Source: Alphaproteobacteria bacterium (GTDB lineage Bacteria; Pseudomonadota; Alphaproteobacteria; UBA9219; RGZA01). Taken from it: a stretch of 64,000 nt of DNA. Shown here piece by piece: positions 35,429-44,860 of this stretch (the first letter of the stretch is position 1; each line of letters begins with the position of its first letter). A program made the position numbers and the translations under genes. The notes beneath the pieces were generated by a model. It made no database searches. It saw nothing but the letters and a program-made list of their open reading frames with translations, and had not been told where the DNA came from. The stretch covers positions 1-64,000 of the forward strand of contig JANRLI010000022.1 in the NCBI GenBank assembly GCA_033762625.1, in the 5' to 3' direction.

Positions 35429-36370
35429 ATGAAACGGGCATTATTATTTCCAGGGCAGGGCAGTCAGGCCATCGGCATGGGCAAGGAATTGTCAGGCGCA
35501 TTCCAATCCGCAAAGGATGTCTTTGCCGAAGTCGATGAAGCATTGAAACAGAATCTCAGCAAGCTGATGTTCGAAGGCGACGATGCCGATTTGAAAATGA
35601 CAGAAAACACGCAGCCCGCATTAATGGCCGTCAGCATGGCGGTTGTTCGTGTGCTGGAAAAAGAGGGCGGCAAGAAAGTTTCCGATTTGGCGAGTTATGT
35701 TGCGGGGCATTCGCTGGGGGAATACGCTGCGTTATGCGCGGCGGGCACCTTCGGCCTTGCCGATACGGCGCGGTTACTGCGTAAACGTGGTAGCGCGATG
35801 CAGGCAGCAGTGCCAGCAGGCATTGGTTCCATGGCAGCATTGCTTGGTGTTGATATGCAGCAAGCAGCAGAAATTGCAAAGGAAGCGGAGCAGGGGCAGG
35901 TCTGTGCCGCAGCAAATGATAACTCTGTGGGTCAGGTAGTTATCTCAGGTCATAAGGAAGCGATTGAACGCGCCGTTGCAATTGCTGCAACAAAAGGTTT
36001 CAAGCGCTCGGTCATTCTGCCGGTCAGCGCGCCATTTCATTGCTCGCTCATGCAACCTGCAGCAGATGTTATGAATGAAGCCTTGGCGCAGGTTAAAATG
36101 AGCGCACCTGTTGTTCCAGTAATTGCAAACGTCACTGCGTCTGAACAAACTGATGTGAGCGAAATCAGAAAACTATTGGTTGCGCAGGTCACAGGCGCGG
36201 TGCGCTGGCGTGAAAGTATGCTGACATTGAAAGAAAAGGGCGTTGCAAGCGCAATTGAAGCAGGTTCGGGCACGGTTCTCGCTGGCCTGATGAAGCGGAT
36301 TGATAAGGATGTTTCAGTCACATCACTTCATACACCGCAAGACATTGAAGCATTTTTGAAATCAGCTTAA
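35429..36370 (+). CDS. fabD: Malonyl-CoA:ACP transacylase
   Basis: FabD loads malonate onto acyl carrier protein to start fatty-acid elongation. The 313-residue protein opens MKRALLFPGQGSQ, has the catalytic serine in GHSLGEYAAL and the conserved His in VSAPFHCSLM. I use the ATG at 35429, with AAGGA upstream; a TTG at 35402 in the same frame would only add 9 residues. fabG follows after 9 bases, but acpP and fabF, which usually complete this cluster, are missing. Confidence 0.97.
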   Translation: MKRALLFPGQGSQAIGMGKELSGAFQSAKDVFAEVDEALKQNLSKLMFEGDDADLKMTENTQPALMAVSMAVVRVLEKEGGKKVSDLASYVAGHSLGEYAALCAAGTFGLADTARLLRKRGSAMQAAVPAGIGSMAALLGVDMQQAAEIAKEAEQGQVCAAANDNSVGQVVISGHKEAIERAVAIAATKGFKRSVILPVSAPFHCSLMQPAADVMNEALAQVKMSAPVVPVIANVTASEQTDVSEIRKLLVAQVTGAVRWRESMLTLKEKGVASAIEAGSGTVLAGLMKRIDKDVSVTSLHTPQDIEAFLKSA

Positions 36371-36379
36371 GGAGTACTC

Positions 36380-37120
36380 ATGTTTAATCTAGCAGGCAAA
36401 CGCGCATTGGTAACTGGTGCTTCAGGCGGTCTGGGCAAAGCCATTGCAACCGCACTTATTGAACAAGGCGCGCAGGTTGCACTTTCAGGCACCAAAGTTG
36501 ATGCATTAAAAGCATTGCAGCAGGAGCTTGGCGAAAAATCATACGTCACGCCTGCCAATCTTGCTGACCCTGCTGCTCCCATTGAACTTGTCAAGCAAGC
36601 CGAAGAAGCCATGGGCGGCGGTATCGATATTTTAGTCAATAACGCAGGTTTAACACGCGACGGATTATCCATGCGCATGAAAGATGAGGATTGGCAGCAA
36701 GTATTAGATGTCAATCTAACGTCTGCATTCCGCCTTATTCGCACGGTAACCAAGGGCATGATGGGGCGCAGAACAGGCCGCATCATCAACATCACCTCGA
36801 TTGTGGGTGTGACAGGTAATGCGGGACAGGCGAATTATGCTGCTTCAAAGGCAGCATTGATTGGCATGAGCAAATCTTTGGCCCAAGAACTTGCTGGCCG
36901 TGGCATCACCGTGAACTGCATTGCGCCGGGCTTTATTGTTTCCAACATGACCGACGGCTTACCAGATAATGTAAAAGAAAAAATCTTGGCTTCTATTCCG
37001 CAAGGCCGTATGGGGGATGGCAAAGATATCGCAGCGGGTGTTGTCTATCTGGCAAGTGCAGAAGCGGCTTATGTCACCGGCCAAACGCTGCATATTAATG
37101 GCGGGATGGCCATGATATAA
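36380..37120 (+). CDS. fabG: 3-oxoacyl-[ACP] reductase
   Basis: FabG reduces beta-ketoacyl-ACP with NADPH in the fatty-acid elongation cycle. The 246-residue SDR has TGASGGLGKAIA, the NNAGLTRDGL motif, catalytic Ser in NITSIVG and YAASKAALIG. An AGGAG site precedes the start. It is transcribed with fabD. Confidence 0.97.
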   Translation: MFNLAGKRALVTGASGGLGKAIATALIEQGAQVALSGTKVDALKALQQELGEKSYVTPANLADPAAPIELVKQAEEAMGGGIDILVNNAGLTRDGLSMRMKDEDWQQVLDVNLTSAFRLIRTVTKGMMGRRTGRIINITSIVGVTGNAGQANYAASKAALIGMSKSLAQELAGRGITVNCIAPGFIVSNMTDGLPDNVKEKILASIPQGRMGDGKDIAAGVVYLASAEAAYVTGQTLHINGGMAMI

Positions 37121-37134
37121 GGGGCAGTAATTGA

Positions 37135-38472
37135 ATGGCTGACAAGAGCACTCTTTCCGGTCGTATGAAGCGGCACGCAAATGTGGCGGGTGCCATGTCA
37201 GGCGTGGCGGTGCAGGCGGCAGGAAAACGGTTGCTTGGCATTGAAATCAATCATGCAAAACACGCGGTTGAACTGCGTCAGGCCCTTGGCGGGTTAAAAG
37301 GCCCGCTGATGAAAATCGCGCAGATTATTTCCACTATTCCCGATGCGGTGCCGCCCGAATACACGAAAGAACTGGCGCAACTGCAATCCGATGCACCATC
37401 AATGGGCTGGGCATTTGTCAAACGCCGCATGATGGGTGAATTGGGCGCAGATTGGCAGACGAAATTCAAATCATTTGATCAAACGGCATCCGCTGCGGCA
37501 TCGCTCGGCCAGGTGCATAAAGCTGTGACACAGAAAAATGTGAATGTAGCGTGCAAGCTGCAATATCCGGATATGAATTCGGCTGTCGAGGCAGACCTTA
37601 AACAGCTTGCCATTATCTTCAGTATGTTCGAAATGGTGGATAGGGCGGTTTCAACCAAAGACATTCAAAAAGAAATTGCTGACCGTCTGCGCGAAGAACT
37701 GGATTATGTGCGCGAAGCAAAGCATATCGCGCTCTATTCTGAAATGTTATCGGATATTAAAACCGTACATGTACCTGAAGTATTGCATGACCTTTCCACT
37801 AGCCGTTTATTGACCATGACATGGCTGGAAGGCGAACGCATGGCGAGTGTGGCAGAAACCCGCAATCTAGAAGCGCGAAATGAAATTGCCATGAACATGT
37901 TCCACGCATGGTATGTGCCATTTTATAATGCTGGAATTATTCACGGTGACCCGCATTTAGGTAATTATTCAGTACGCAAAGATAATTCCATTAACCTGCT
38001 GGATTTTGGCTGCATCCGGATTTTTCGTCCTGCGATGGTTAGCGGCGTAATTGAGCTATATCATGCGCTCGTCACAAATGACCATGACCGCGCGGTTGAG
38101 GCATACAAAGAATGGGGCTTCACCAATCCATCGAAAGCGTTGATTGATACATTGAATATCTGGGCGCGGTTTATTTATGCGCCACTATTGGAAGACCGCA
38201 AGCGTCTGATTGAAGAAACCAACACCGGTCTATATGGCCGCGAAATTGCGGCCAAGGTTCATGAAGAATTGCGCAAAATTGGCGGCGTAACCGTGCCGCG
38301 TGAATTTGTGTTCATGGATCGTGCGGCAATTGGTTTGGGTTCTGTCTTTCTTCGCCTCAAAGCGGAAATCAACTGGTATGAAATGTTTCATAATCTCATT
38401 GATGATTTTGATGTAGTAAAGGTTCAAAAAAGCCAAGAAAAGCTGTTGAAGAAGCATAAACTAACCGCATAA
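37135..38472 (+). CDS. ABC1/UbiB-family protein kinase-like protein
   Basis: The 445-residue protein matches the AarF/UbiB (ABC1, ADCK) atypical kinase family. It has the family KxGQ-like element (GPLMKIAQIISTIPDAVPPEY), a Gly/Ala-rich loop ASAAASLGQVHKA, catalytic GIIHGDPHLGNYSV and the metal-binding DFG-like NLLDFGCIR. These proteins act on ubiquinone biosynthesis or lipid metabolism; UbiB itself carries C-terminal membrane helices, which I do not see here. It lies 14 bases after fabG. Confidence 0.87.
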   Translation: MADKSTLSGRMKRHANVAGAMSGVAVQAAGKRLLGIEINHAKHAVELRQALGGLKGPLMKIAQIISTIPDAVPPEYTKELAQLQSDAPSMGWAFVKRRMMGELGADWQTKFKSFDQTASAAASLGQVHKAVTQKNVNVACKLQYPDMNSAVEADLKQLAIIFSMFEMVDRAVSTKDIQKEIADRLREELDYVREAKHIALYSEMLSDIKTVHVPEVLHDLSTSRLLTMTWLEGERMASVAETRNLEARNEIAMNMFHAWYVPFYNAGIIHGDPHLGNYSVRKDNSINLLDFGCIRIFRPAMVSGVIELYHALVTNDHDRAVEAYKEWGFTNPSKALIDTLNIWARFIYAPLLEDRKRLIEETNTGLYGREIAAKVHEELRKIGGVTVPREFVFMDRAAIGLGSVFLRLKAEINWYEMFHNLIDDFDVVKVQKSQEKLLKKHKLTA

Positions 38473-38537
38473 AAGCTTGACTTCGCGGGCTGTTTTCATT
38501 GTTATCACCTTCCAACCTTCTTTTAAATCTTGCACCT

Positions 38538-39665
38538 ATGAAAATCGCTATCCTAAAAGAACATCAGGCTTACGAGAAGCGCGTTGCCGCCACCCCGGAA
38601 ACCGTGCGGAAGTTAAAGGGCATGAATGTTGAAGTGGTGGTTGAAAAGGGCGCCGGCCTTGAAGCAAGCTATACCGATGCGGCCTATATTGAAGCAGGCG
38701 CAACGATTGCGAATGACAGCAAAGCCGCTGCCAGTGATGCAGATATTGTTTTAAAAGTGGTTCGCCCCACAGATGAAATCGCGAATATGAAGCGCGGCGC
38801 GAAATTAATCGCGATGCTCGCGCCATATAACAACAAAGATGCAATTAAAACCTATGCCGATAAGGGTGTAGATGCGTTTTCGCTTGAATTGGTGCCGCGT
38901 ATTACTCGTGCCCAAAGCATGGACGTATTATCCAGTCAGTCTAACCTTGCGGGTTACCGCGCGGTAATTGATGCGGCAGCAGAATTTGGACGTGCATTTC
39001 CTATGATGATGACGGCGGCGGGCACAGTTGCACCGGCGCGTGTGTTGGTAATGGGTGCCGGTGTTGCAGGGTTGCAAGCCATTGCAACCGCAAAGCGTTT
39101 AGGCGCAGTAGTCAGCGCAACCGATGTGCGCATGGCAGCAAAAGAACAAGTGCAAAGTCTTGGTGGAACATTCGTAATGGTCGAAGATGAAGAAACCAAG
39201 CAGGCTGAAACCAGCGGCGGCTATGCCAAGGAAATGAGCGATGCGTATAAAGCCAAACAAGCGGCGCTAATTGCAGATACGATAAAGAAACAAGATATTG
39301 TGATTTGCACCGCATTGATTCCAGGACGTCAAGCACCGCGTCTGGTCAGTGATGCGATGCTCCAGACCATGAAGCAAGGCTCCGTCGTAATCGATTTAGC
39401 TGCGGAACAAGGGGGTAATTGCGAAGGCTCTGTTCTTGGTAAAACCGTGCAACTGCATGGCGTAAAAGTGGTAAGTCCTGCTAATATCGCATCCAGTGTT
39501 GCGGTTGATGCTTCAGCCCTTTACGCTAAGAACGTGTTACAGTTCCTAAGCTTGATTGTGGATGCCAAAACAGGCCAACTTGCAATTAACTGGGAAGACG
39601 AAATTATCAAAGCTACGGCGCTAACCAAAGATGGCGCTATCATCCATCCAAACTTCAAAGCCTAA
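38538..39665 (+). CDS. pntAA: NAD(P) transhydrogenase alpha subunit, NAD-binding part
   Basis: PntAA is the soluble NAD(H)-binding domain I of proton-translocating transhydrogenase. The 375-residue protein opens MKIAILKEHQAYEKRVA, has the Rossmann motif VMGAGVAGLQAIATA and the catalytic RxQ-region loop region. The split-gene form (separate pntAA and pntAB) is the alphaproteobacterial arrangement. A small gene and a hairpin separate it from pntAB. Confidence 0.95.
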   Translation: MKIAILKEHQAYEKRVAATPETVRKLKGMNVEVVVEKGAGLEASYTDAAYIEAGATIANDSKAAASDADIVLKVVRPTDEIANMKRGAKLIAMLAPYNNKDAIKTYADKGVDAFSLELVPRITRAQSMDVLSSQSNLAGYRAVIDAAAEFGRAFPMMMTAAGTVAPARVLVMGAGVAGLQAIATAKRLGAVVSATDVRMAAKEQVQSLGGTFVMVEDEETKQAETSGGYAKEMSDAYKAKQAALIADTIKKQDIVICTALIPGRQAPRLVSDAMLQTMKQGSVVIDLAAEQGGNCEGSVLGKTVQLHGVKVVSPANIASSVAVDASALYAKNVLQFLSLIVDAKTGQLAINWEDEIIKATALTKDGAIIHPNFKA

Positions 39666-39680
39666 CCAAAGGAGCGCGCT

Positions 39681-40100
39681 ATGTCCGACAATGATCTCAA
39701 AAATTCTATCCAGCCCTGGATTGTAAGCCTTGGAATTTCTGTCTTCTGCTGCGCAATATTTTTTGCGTTTATGTCCAGCTATGTTGGCTCGATTAACAAA
39801 TCACTCGCCCAGATTGATAACCGTCTCGCTGATATGGAGGCACGTTCTATCGCTGCGGCCTCTGCGCCAACACCAACACCAGCGCAGGTAGCGGTTCCTG
39901 TTGTTGTGCCCGCAGTTCCTGTGCCAACCCCTACGGTTGATAGCCCCTCTGCGGTAACGTCCGGCGCATCGGGCAGTGGTAATCCGACCCCGCTGACTGC
40001 GCCACAACCTGCCGCACCAGCGCCCGAAGCCGTTGCACCCGTGTTGCCGTCCGTTCCACCATCTGCCGCGCCAATTCCAGCAGAACCCGAACAACAATAA
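39681..40100 (+). CDS. Single-pass membrane protein with Pro/Ala/Val-rich tail
   Basis: The 139-residue protein has one hydrophobic helix (about residues 14-36), a short coiled segment (INKSLAQIDNRLADMEARS), then about 80 residues of Pro, Ala, Val and Thr. The tail is probably disordered and periplasmic. No family was recognised. An AAAGGAGC site lies before the start, 15 bases after pntAA. A tail of this kind is often used as a linker crossing the periplasm. Its position inside the pnt operon may be functional or chance. Confidence 0.7.
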   Translation: MSDNDLKNSIQPWIVSLGISVFCCAIFFAFMSSYVGSINKSLAQIDNRLADMEARSIAAASAPTPTPAQVAVPVVVPAVPVPTPTVDSPSAVTSGASGSGNPTPLTAPQPAAPAPEAVAPVLPSVPPSAAPIPAEPEQQ

Positions 40101-40111
40101 TTTTGATTTAT

Positions 40112-40147
40112 AAAATATCCCCGCCGTAAACGTCGGGGATATTTTTT
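40112..40147 (+). terminator. Intrinsic terminator inside the pnt gene cluster
   Basis: AATATCCCCG pairs with CGGGGATATT around a loop containing CCGTAAACGT, followed by a run of six T. It follows the Pro-rich gene and precedes pntAB by about 14 bases, so it should lower pntAB-pntB expression relative to pntAA unless a second promoter exists. Confidence 0.75.
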
Positions 40148-40160
40148 ATGGAAGGCCTGA

Positions 40161-40523
40161 ATGCCAGAAAAGATTTTAAACGAACCCGTTTTACAAGAAG
40201 CCGCGACACAAGCAGCGCAGCATGCAGCTAGTGGTGATTTTTTTATAACGGGTCTTACCGTTTTCGTACTTGCATGTTTTGTGGGGTATTATGTTGTGTG
40301 GCGCGTTACGCCTGCGCTGCACTCACCACTTATGGCAGTAACGAATGCGGTATCATCGGTAATTATCGTTGGCGCGCTGATTGCAGCGGGGCCTGCTGCG
40401 ATTAATGCTTCTACCATTCTTGGCTTTCTTGCTGTGGTGCTTGCCAGCATCAATATCTTTGGCGGGTTTATCGTGACGCGCCGAATGCTTCAGATGTACA
40501 AAAAGAAGGAGAAGAAGGCATGA
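40161..40523 (+). CDS. pntAB: NAD(P) transhydrogenase alpha subunit, membrane part
   Basis: The 120-residue product is the small membrane half of the alpha subunit, with four hydrophobic helices and the usual phrase [17 protein letters not shown] followed by [18 protein letters not shown]. It carries part of the proton channel with PntB. Its stop overlaps the pntB start by four bases. Confidence 0.95.
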   Translation: MPEKILNEPVLQEAATQAAQHAASGDFFITGLTVFVLACFVGYYVVWRVTPALHSPLMAVTNAVSSVIIVGALIAAGPAAINASTILGFLAVVLASINIFGGFIVTRRMLQMYKKKEKKA

Positions 40524-41932
40524 CCGCACTTCTCTCCCTCGCATATCTCGTTTCCGGTATTTGTTTTATTATGGCACTGCGTGGGCTTTCGTCCCCTGAA
40601 ACCGCAAAGTCCGGCAATATGTACGGCATGTTCGGTATGGCGTTGGCGATTGTGACCACGCTATTTCTGTTGCCTAATATCATTCCGCAAATTTCATATC
40701 ATTTGATTATCGCAGGTGTTGTAATCGGCGGTGCGATTGGAACATTCATTGCCTATCGCATTCAAATGACTGCGCTGCCGCAATTGGTTGCGGCGTTTCA
40801 CTCGCTTGTTGGCCTTGCCGCAGTATTTGTTGCAATTGCTGCTTATTTATCGCCCGAAGCCTACGGCATCGGCGTTGCTGGTAACATTCATGGTGGCAGC
40901 CTTGTTGAAATGGGTCTTGGCCTTGCCATTGGTGCAATCACCTTCACAGGATCGATTATCGCGTTTGGAAAATTACAGGGCCTTATTTCAGGTAAACCCG
41001 TAACCTTTCCTTTGCAACATGCCCTAAACGCTTTACTGGGCATTTCGATTGTTGGATTGATTGTGATGCTGGTAGTGCAGCAAGACGTCAGCATCATCAT
41101 CGCGCTCACCGTTGTTTCATTATTGCTCGGCATCTTACTGATTATCCCGATTGGCGGCGCAGATATGCCCGTGGTCATTTCTATGCTCAATTCCTACTCG
41201 GGTTGGGCGGCATGCGGCATCGGCTTCACATTGCAAAACCCGTTGCTGATTATTACAGGTGCATTGGTGGGCGCTTCAGGGGCTATTTTGTCCTATATCA
41301 TGTGCAAGGGCATGAACCGGTCTATCTTCAACGTCATCCTTGGCGGGTTTGGTGCTGAGGCGGGCGGCGCCGCGGCAGGTGGTAGCGCGGTTGATAGACC
41401 TGTTAAATCTGGCTCGGCTGAAGATGCCGCCTTCATTTTAAAGAATGCATCCAGCGTGATTATTGTTCCGGGTTACGGCATGGCCGTTGCTCAGGCACAG
41501 CACGCATTGCGTGAAATGTGCGATTTATTGAAGAAAGAGGGCGTAACCGTTCGCTACGCCATTCACCCTGTAGCTGGCCGTATGCCTGGCCATATGAACG
41601 TGTTATTGGCCGAAGCAAATGTGCCATATGATGAAGTGTTCGAACTTGATGAAATCAACCGTGATTTCGGCATGAGCGACGTGGCATTTGTGATTGGCGC
41701 GAATGACGTAACTAATCCTGCTGCAAAAACTGACCCCAAATCACCCATCTTCGGTATGCCTATTCTAGATGTTGAAAAAGCAAAAACCGTTTTATTTGTG
41801 AAGCGTTCCATGGCATCGGGTTACGCAGGTGTTGAAAACGAACTGTTTTACCGTCCCAATACCATGATGCTATTTGGTGATGCCAAGAAGATGTGCGAGT
41901 TGATTGTGAAATCAATCGGCGGCGGGCACTAA
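40520..41932 (+). CDS. pntB: NAD(P) transhydrogenase beta subunit
   Basis: PntB has the NADP-binding domain III and the bulk of the membrane helices. The 470-residue protein shows eight or nine helices up to residue about 290, then the nucleotide domain with [17 protein letters not shown] and [19 protein letters not shown], the NADP-binding signature. It ends 4 bases inside the convergent trpC stop. Confidence 0.97.
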   Translation: MTALLSLAYLVSGICFIMALRGLSSPETAKSGNMYGMFGMALAIVTTLFLLPNIIPQISYHLIIAGVVIGGAIGTFIAYRIQMTALPQLVAAFHSLVGLAAVFVAIAAYLSPEAYGIGVAGNIHGGSLVEMGLGLAIGAITFTGSIIAFGKLQGLISGKPVTFPLQHALNALLGISIVGLIVMLVVQQDVSIIIALTVVSLLLGILLIIPIGGADMPVVISMLNSYSGWAACGIGFTLQNPLLIITGALVGASGAILSYIMCKGMNRSIFNVILGGFGAEAGGAAAGGSAVDRPVKSGSAEDAAFILKNASSVIIVPGYGMAVAQAQHALREMCDLLKKEGVTVRYAIHPVAGRMPGHMNVLLAEANVPYDEVFELDEINRDFGMSDVAFVIGANDVTNPAAKTDPKSPIFGMPILDVEKAKTVLFVKRSMASGYAGVENELFYRPNTMMLFGDAKKMCELIVKSIGGGH

Positions 41933-42741
41933 GCCAGCATGGCCTTTGTTGCAGCGGCAACATCGTTTGATTTGAGCAGGTTCTCGCCAATAAGGAAGCA
42001 GGAAACGCCGGATTTTTTAAGATAACCAATATCGCTGTGATTGCGTATGCCGCTTTCGGAAACGAACAGATGCGGGGCTTTGGCGGCGGTTGCTCGGCTA
42101 ATCAAACGGCCTGTGGTTGCCAAATCAATTTGTAAGGTTTTGAGATTGCGGTTGTTAATACCAATCATTGAATTGGTAATGCCGTGTGCAAGCGGCAATG
42201 CGCGGTCCAGTTCTTCTTCATCATGCACTTCAATCAGAATGCTAAGATCATAAGCGCTTGCGGTTGCAATTAATTCCTTCGCCTGTTCATTCGATAAACA
42301 CGCCATGATAAGCAATACGCAATCCGCGCCAAGTGCACGGCTTTCCACAATCTGGTAAGGGTCAATCATAAAATCCTTACGCAGCACGGGAAGGGCACAC
42401 GCACTGCGCGCGGTCTTCAAATGTGCATCTTCGCCTTGGAAAAAAGGCGTATCCGTTAGAATAGAAAGGCAGGTTGCGCCCGCCTGTTCGTATGTTTTGG
42501 CGATTTTGGCGGGGTCAAAATCCTTCACAATCAGACCTGCGCTGGGCGATGCTTTCTTCACTTCGGTAATCAGCGCAGTTTTACCTGCGGCATGTTTGGC
42601 GGCAAGGCTGCGGTAAAACGGGCGCAAAGCAGGGGCGTTTTCTGCATCAGCTTCAACCGATGATAATGATTTTTTGGCTTTGCAGGCGGCGACGTGTTTT
42701 TTCTTATCGGCAATAATTTTAGTCAGAACATTATCAGTCAT
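41929..42741 (-). CDS. trpC: Indole-3-glycerol phosphate synthase
   Basis: TrpC closes the indole ring from CdRP. The 270-residue TIM barrel shows the phosphate-site opening and the motifs ALITEVKKASPSAG, VLRKDFMIDPYQI, and IGINNRNLKT. The trpD stop overlaps its start by one base (TAATG). It is the last gene of the trpGDC run. Confidence 0.97.
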   Translation of the reverse strand: MTDNVLTKIIADKKKHVAACKAKKSLSSVEADAENAPALRPFYRSLAAKHAAGKTALITEVKKASPSAGLIVKDFDPAKIAKTYEQAGATCLSILTDTPFFQGEDAHLKTARSACALPVLRKDFMIDPYQIVESRALGADCVLLIMACLSNEQAKELIATASAYDLSILIEVHDEEELDRALPLAHGITNSMIGINNRNLKTLQIDLATTGRLISRATAAKAPHLFVSESGIRNHSDIGYLKKSGVSCFLIGENLLKSNDVAAATKAMLA

Positions 42742-43754
42742 TATGCTTCATTCGTAATTTGAATTAGTTTTTCAAGCGCGGCCTTGGCTTTACCACTATC
42801 AATGGTTTCTGCAGCAATGCCCACGCCATCTTTGATGTTTCTAGCTTTCCCGCCAATAATCAAACCCGCAGCAGCGTTCAAGCAGACAATATCACGGTAT
42901 GCGCCTTTTTCGCCTGATAGCATGCGTTTGAAATGCGCGGCATTGGTCTTGGCGTCACCGCCTTTAAGCTGCTCCAGCGTGGTATTTTTTATGCCTTCCT
43001 TGGTAGGTATAATATCAAAGCTACGCAAACTTTCGCGCGCCTGTTCCACTACATAGGTATCGGTTGTGGTGGTAATTTCATCCATCCCGTCGCCACCATG
43101 CACAACCCAAACATGTTCGCTACCCAAGGTTTGCAGTATGCGCGCCATTGGATCGCACCAGTTCTTATCGAACACGCCAATAACCTGTCTGCGCACGCGG
43201 GCAGGATTAGTAAGTGGCCCAATCAGATTGAAGATTGTACGAAAGCCAAGCTCCGTACGAATGGCAGAAACATTCTTCATCGCGGCATGGTAGATTGGCG
43301 CATGAAGGAAACATACGTTCGAAGCATCCAGCGCTTTGCGCATGCGGTTTGCAGCGACGTCAATCTTAATACCCAGTTCGGAAAGAATATCCGACGATCC
43401 GCTGCGGCTGGAAACTGCGCGATTGCCGTGCTTGGCAACCTTTACGCCTGCGCCAGCCAGCACAAAGGCCACAGCGGTCGATACGTTTACTGTTCCATGC
43501 TGGTCGCCGCCCGTGCCGCATACATCCACCGCGTCTTCTGCGCCGGGGAAGATGGTCATACGAATGCGCAGCGCGCGCACCGCACCTAATACTTCATCGC
43601 TGGTTTCGCCGCGCTGGTGCAGGGATGTAAGGAATGCAGCAGCCAAAATGGGAGATACGTCGCCATTTAAAATGGCATTAAACGCATCTTGGCTTTCCTG
43701 CGCGGTCAGCATTCCGCCATCAGCAGTTTTTTTGGTCAGTTCTTTAAAACTCAT
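42741..43754 (-). CDS. trpD: Anthranilate phosphoribosyltransferase
   Basis: TrpD attaches phosphoribose to anthranilate. The 337-residue protein has the PRPP-binding [16 protein letters not shown] and the [15 protein letters not shown] region that binds both substrates. Its start overlaps the trpG stop by four bases (ATGA). Confidence 0.97.
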   Translation of the reverse strand: MSFKELTKKTADGGMLTAQESQDAFNAILNGDVSPILAAAFLTSLHQRGETSDEVLGAVRALRIRMTIFPGAEDAVDVCGTGGDQHGTVNVSTAVAFVLAGAGVKVAKHGNRAVSSRSGSSDILSELGIKIDVAANRMRKALDASNVCFLHAPIYHAAMKNVSAIRTELGFRTIFNLIGPLTNPARVRRQVIGVFDKNWCDPMARILQTLGSEHVWVVHGGDGMDEITTTTDTYVVEQARESLRSFDIIPTKEGIKNTTLEQLKGGDAKTNAAHFKRMLSGEKGAYRDIVCLNAAAGLIIGGKARNIKDGVGIAAETIDSGKAKAALEKLIQITNEA

Positions 43755-44323
43755 TTTGCCAAGTCCACAAAGTTTTTCAGCATCGCGTGCCCGTGTTCGG
43801 AAACGATGCTTTCAGGATGAAATTGCACACCGTGTATTGGTAACTTCGTGTGTTGCAGGCCCATAATTAGGCCCTCCGCGTTTTCAGCAGTTACCGTTAA
43901 ATCTGCTGGCAGCGTGCTTTTTTCAACAATCAAGGAATGATAGCGCGTTGCTTTTAGCGGCGATGGAATATTTTTAAAGATGCCGCTATTGGTGTGAGTA
44001 ATCGCATCGGTTTTACCATGAACGGGCAGTGGTGCGCGGATAACTTTGCCTCCAAAAGCTTGCCCAATAGCCTGATGCCCTAAGCAAACGCCAAGCAATG
44101 GCAGCGATTGTTTTGCAGCAAGCGCAATAACATCCAGGCAAATGCCTGCTTCGCTTGGGCTACAAGGCCCGGGTGATAAAATGATGCCCGTAGGTTTTAA
44201 TGCAAGCGCTTGTTCAGCCGTTAGTGCATCGTTGCGGTGTACTTGCACCTCCGCTCCAACCTCACTCAAGTAATGGAAGAGATTGTATGTGAACGAGTCG
44301 TAGTTATCGATGAGTAAGAGCAT
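43751..44323 (-). CDS. trpG: Anthranilate synthase glutaminase subunit
   Basis: TrpG releases ammonia from glutamine for TrpE. The 190-residue class I amidotransferase has the nucleophilic cysteine in [12 protein letters not shown] and the catalytic HPES near the C-terminus. It begins the trpGDC minus-strand unit; trpE lies about 540 bases away with an opposite-strand gene in between. The same fold is used by PabA, but the trpD/trpC neighbours favour TrpG. Confidence 0.95.
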   Translation of the reverse strand: MLLLIDNYDSFTYNLFHYLSEVGAEVQVHRNDALTAEQALALKPTGIILSPGPCSPSEAGICLDVIALAAKQSLPLLGVCLGHQAIGQAFGGKVIRAPLPVHGKTDAITHTNSGIFKNIPSPLKATRYHSLIVEKSTLPADLTVTAENAEGLIMGLQHTKLPIHGVQFHPESIVSEHGHAMLKNFVDLAK

Positions 44324-44600
44324 AAATTATTTTAAGAGAGCAGGTTAATTTTTCATAGGGTAATATCGTAATCTTCATAGTGGATTAGCCGAACTTGTTC
44401 ATGTTAAAAACCAAATTGGTTACATGAGCGGAATAATATCGTTTACCATTTTTTACTTGAATTTTCCTATATAATGTTGCATTCTTGCATCGTTAGTTGA
44501 TTAGTCAATTCATTCTTTCGAACACAGTTTTTACTGAATAGCCAAGTTGTTAAGTCCCCCGTTGGTGGTGTTGTTTTCAACCCTTAAACCTGAGGCTCAG
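44324..44600. promoter_or_regulatory. AT-rich divergent regulatory region (trpG / HMA-like gene)
   Basis: This 277-base gap holds a perfect TATAAT at 44470-44475 on the plus strand, about 125 bases before the HMA-like gene, with no good -35. A 13-base palindrome AACCAAATTGGTT lies at 44409-44421, a possible operator for the divergent trpG direction. I saw no Trp-codon leader peptide or attenuator. Confidence 0.4.
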
Positions 44601-44816
44601 ATGGCAAAAATATATCGAGTAAGCGGTCTTCAAACATCCGGTTCAGCCAGTACGTTGGCGCGTGCGATAACAGCTATCGAAAAGGGTATTCGCGTCAGGG
44701 TAGATGCCGAACACGGTATTGTTGACGTAAGTGGCTCGGTCAGCGATTTCATGGTGGCCGATACGGTAAAAAAAGTTGGCTGCACCTATCTTGGCATTCA
44801 AGAGCTTCCAGAATAA
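44601..44816 (+). CDS. Small HMA-fold-like protein lacking the CxxC site
   Basis: The 71-residue product starts MAKIYRVSGLQTSG (GAGG site upstream). The pattern of strands and helices (YRVSGL, LARAITAIEKG, RVRVDAEHGIVDVSG, VADTVKKVGCTYLG) is that of the ferredoxin-like heavy-metal-associated domain, where the last helix ends in KKVG-type motif. The metal-binding CxxC is absent; only one Cys remains, near the C-terminus. It may be a metal-independent relative. It lies on the opposite strand to trpG and trpE. Confidence 0.6.
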   Translation: MAKIYRVSGLQTSGSASTLARAITAIEKGIRVRVDAEHGIVDVSGSVSDFMVADTVKKVGCTYLGIQELPE

Positions 44817-44860
44817 ATCCGATTTGTACTAATTAAATCCCAATCTATTTCGTCTTCTTT

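Noticed and set aside
44324-44600. A trp attenuator or leader peptide before trpG
   Set aside because: No run of Trp codons and no alternative hairpin set was found on the minus strand.
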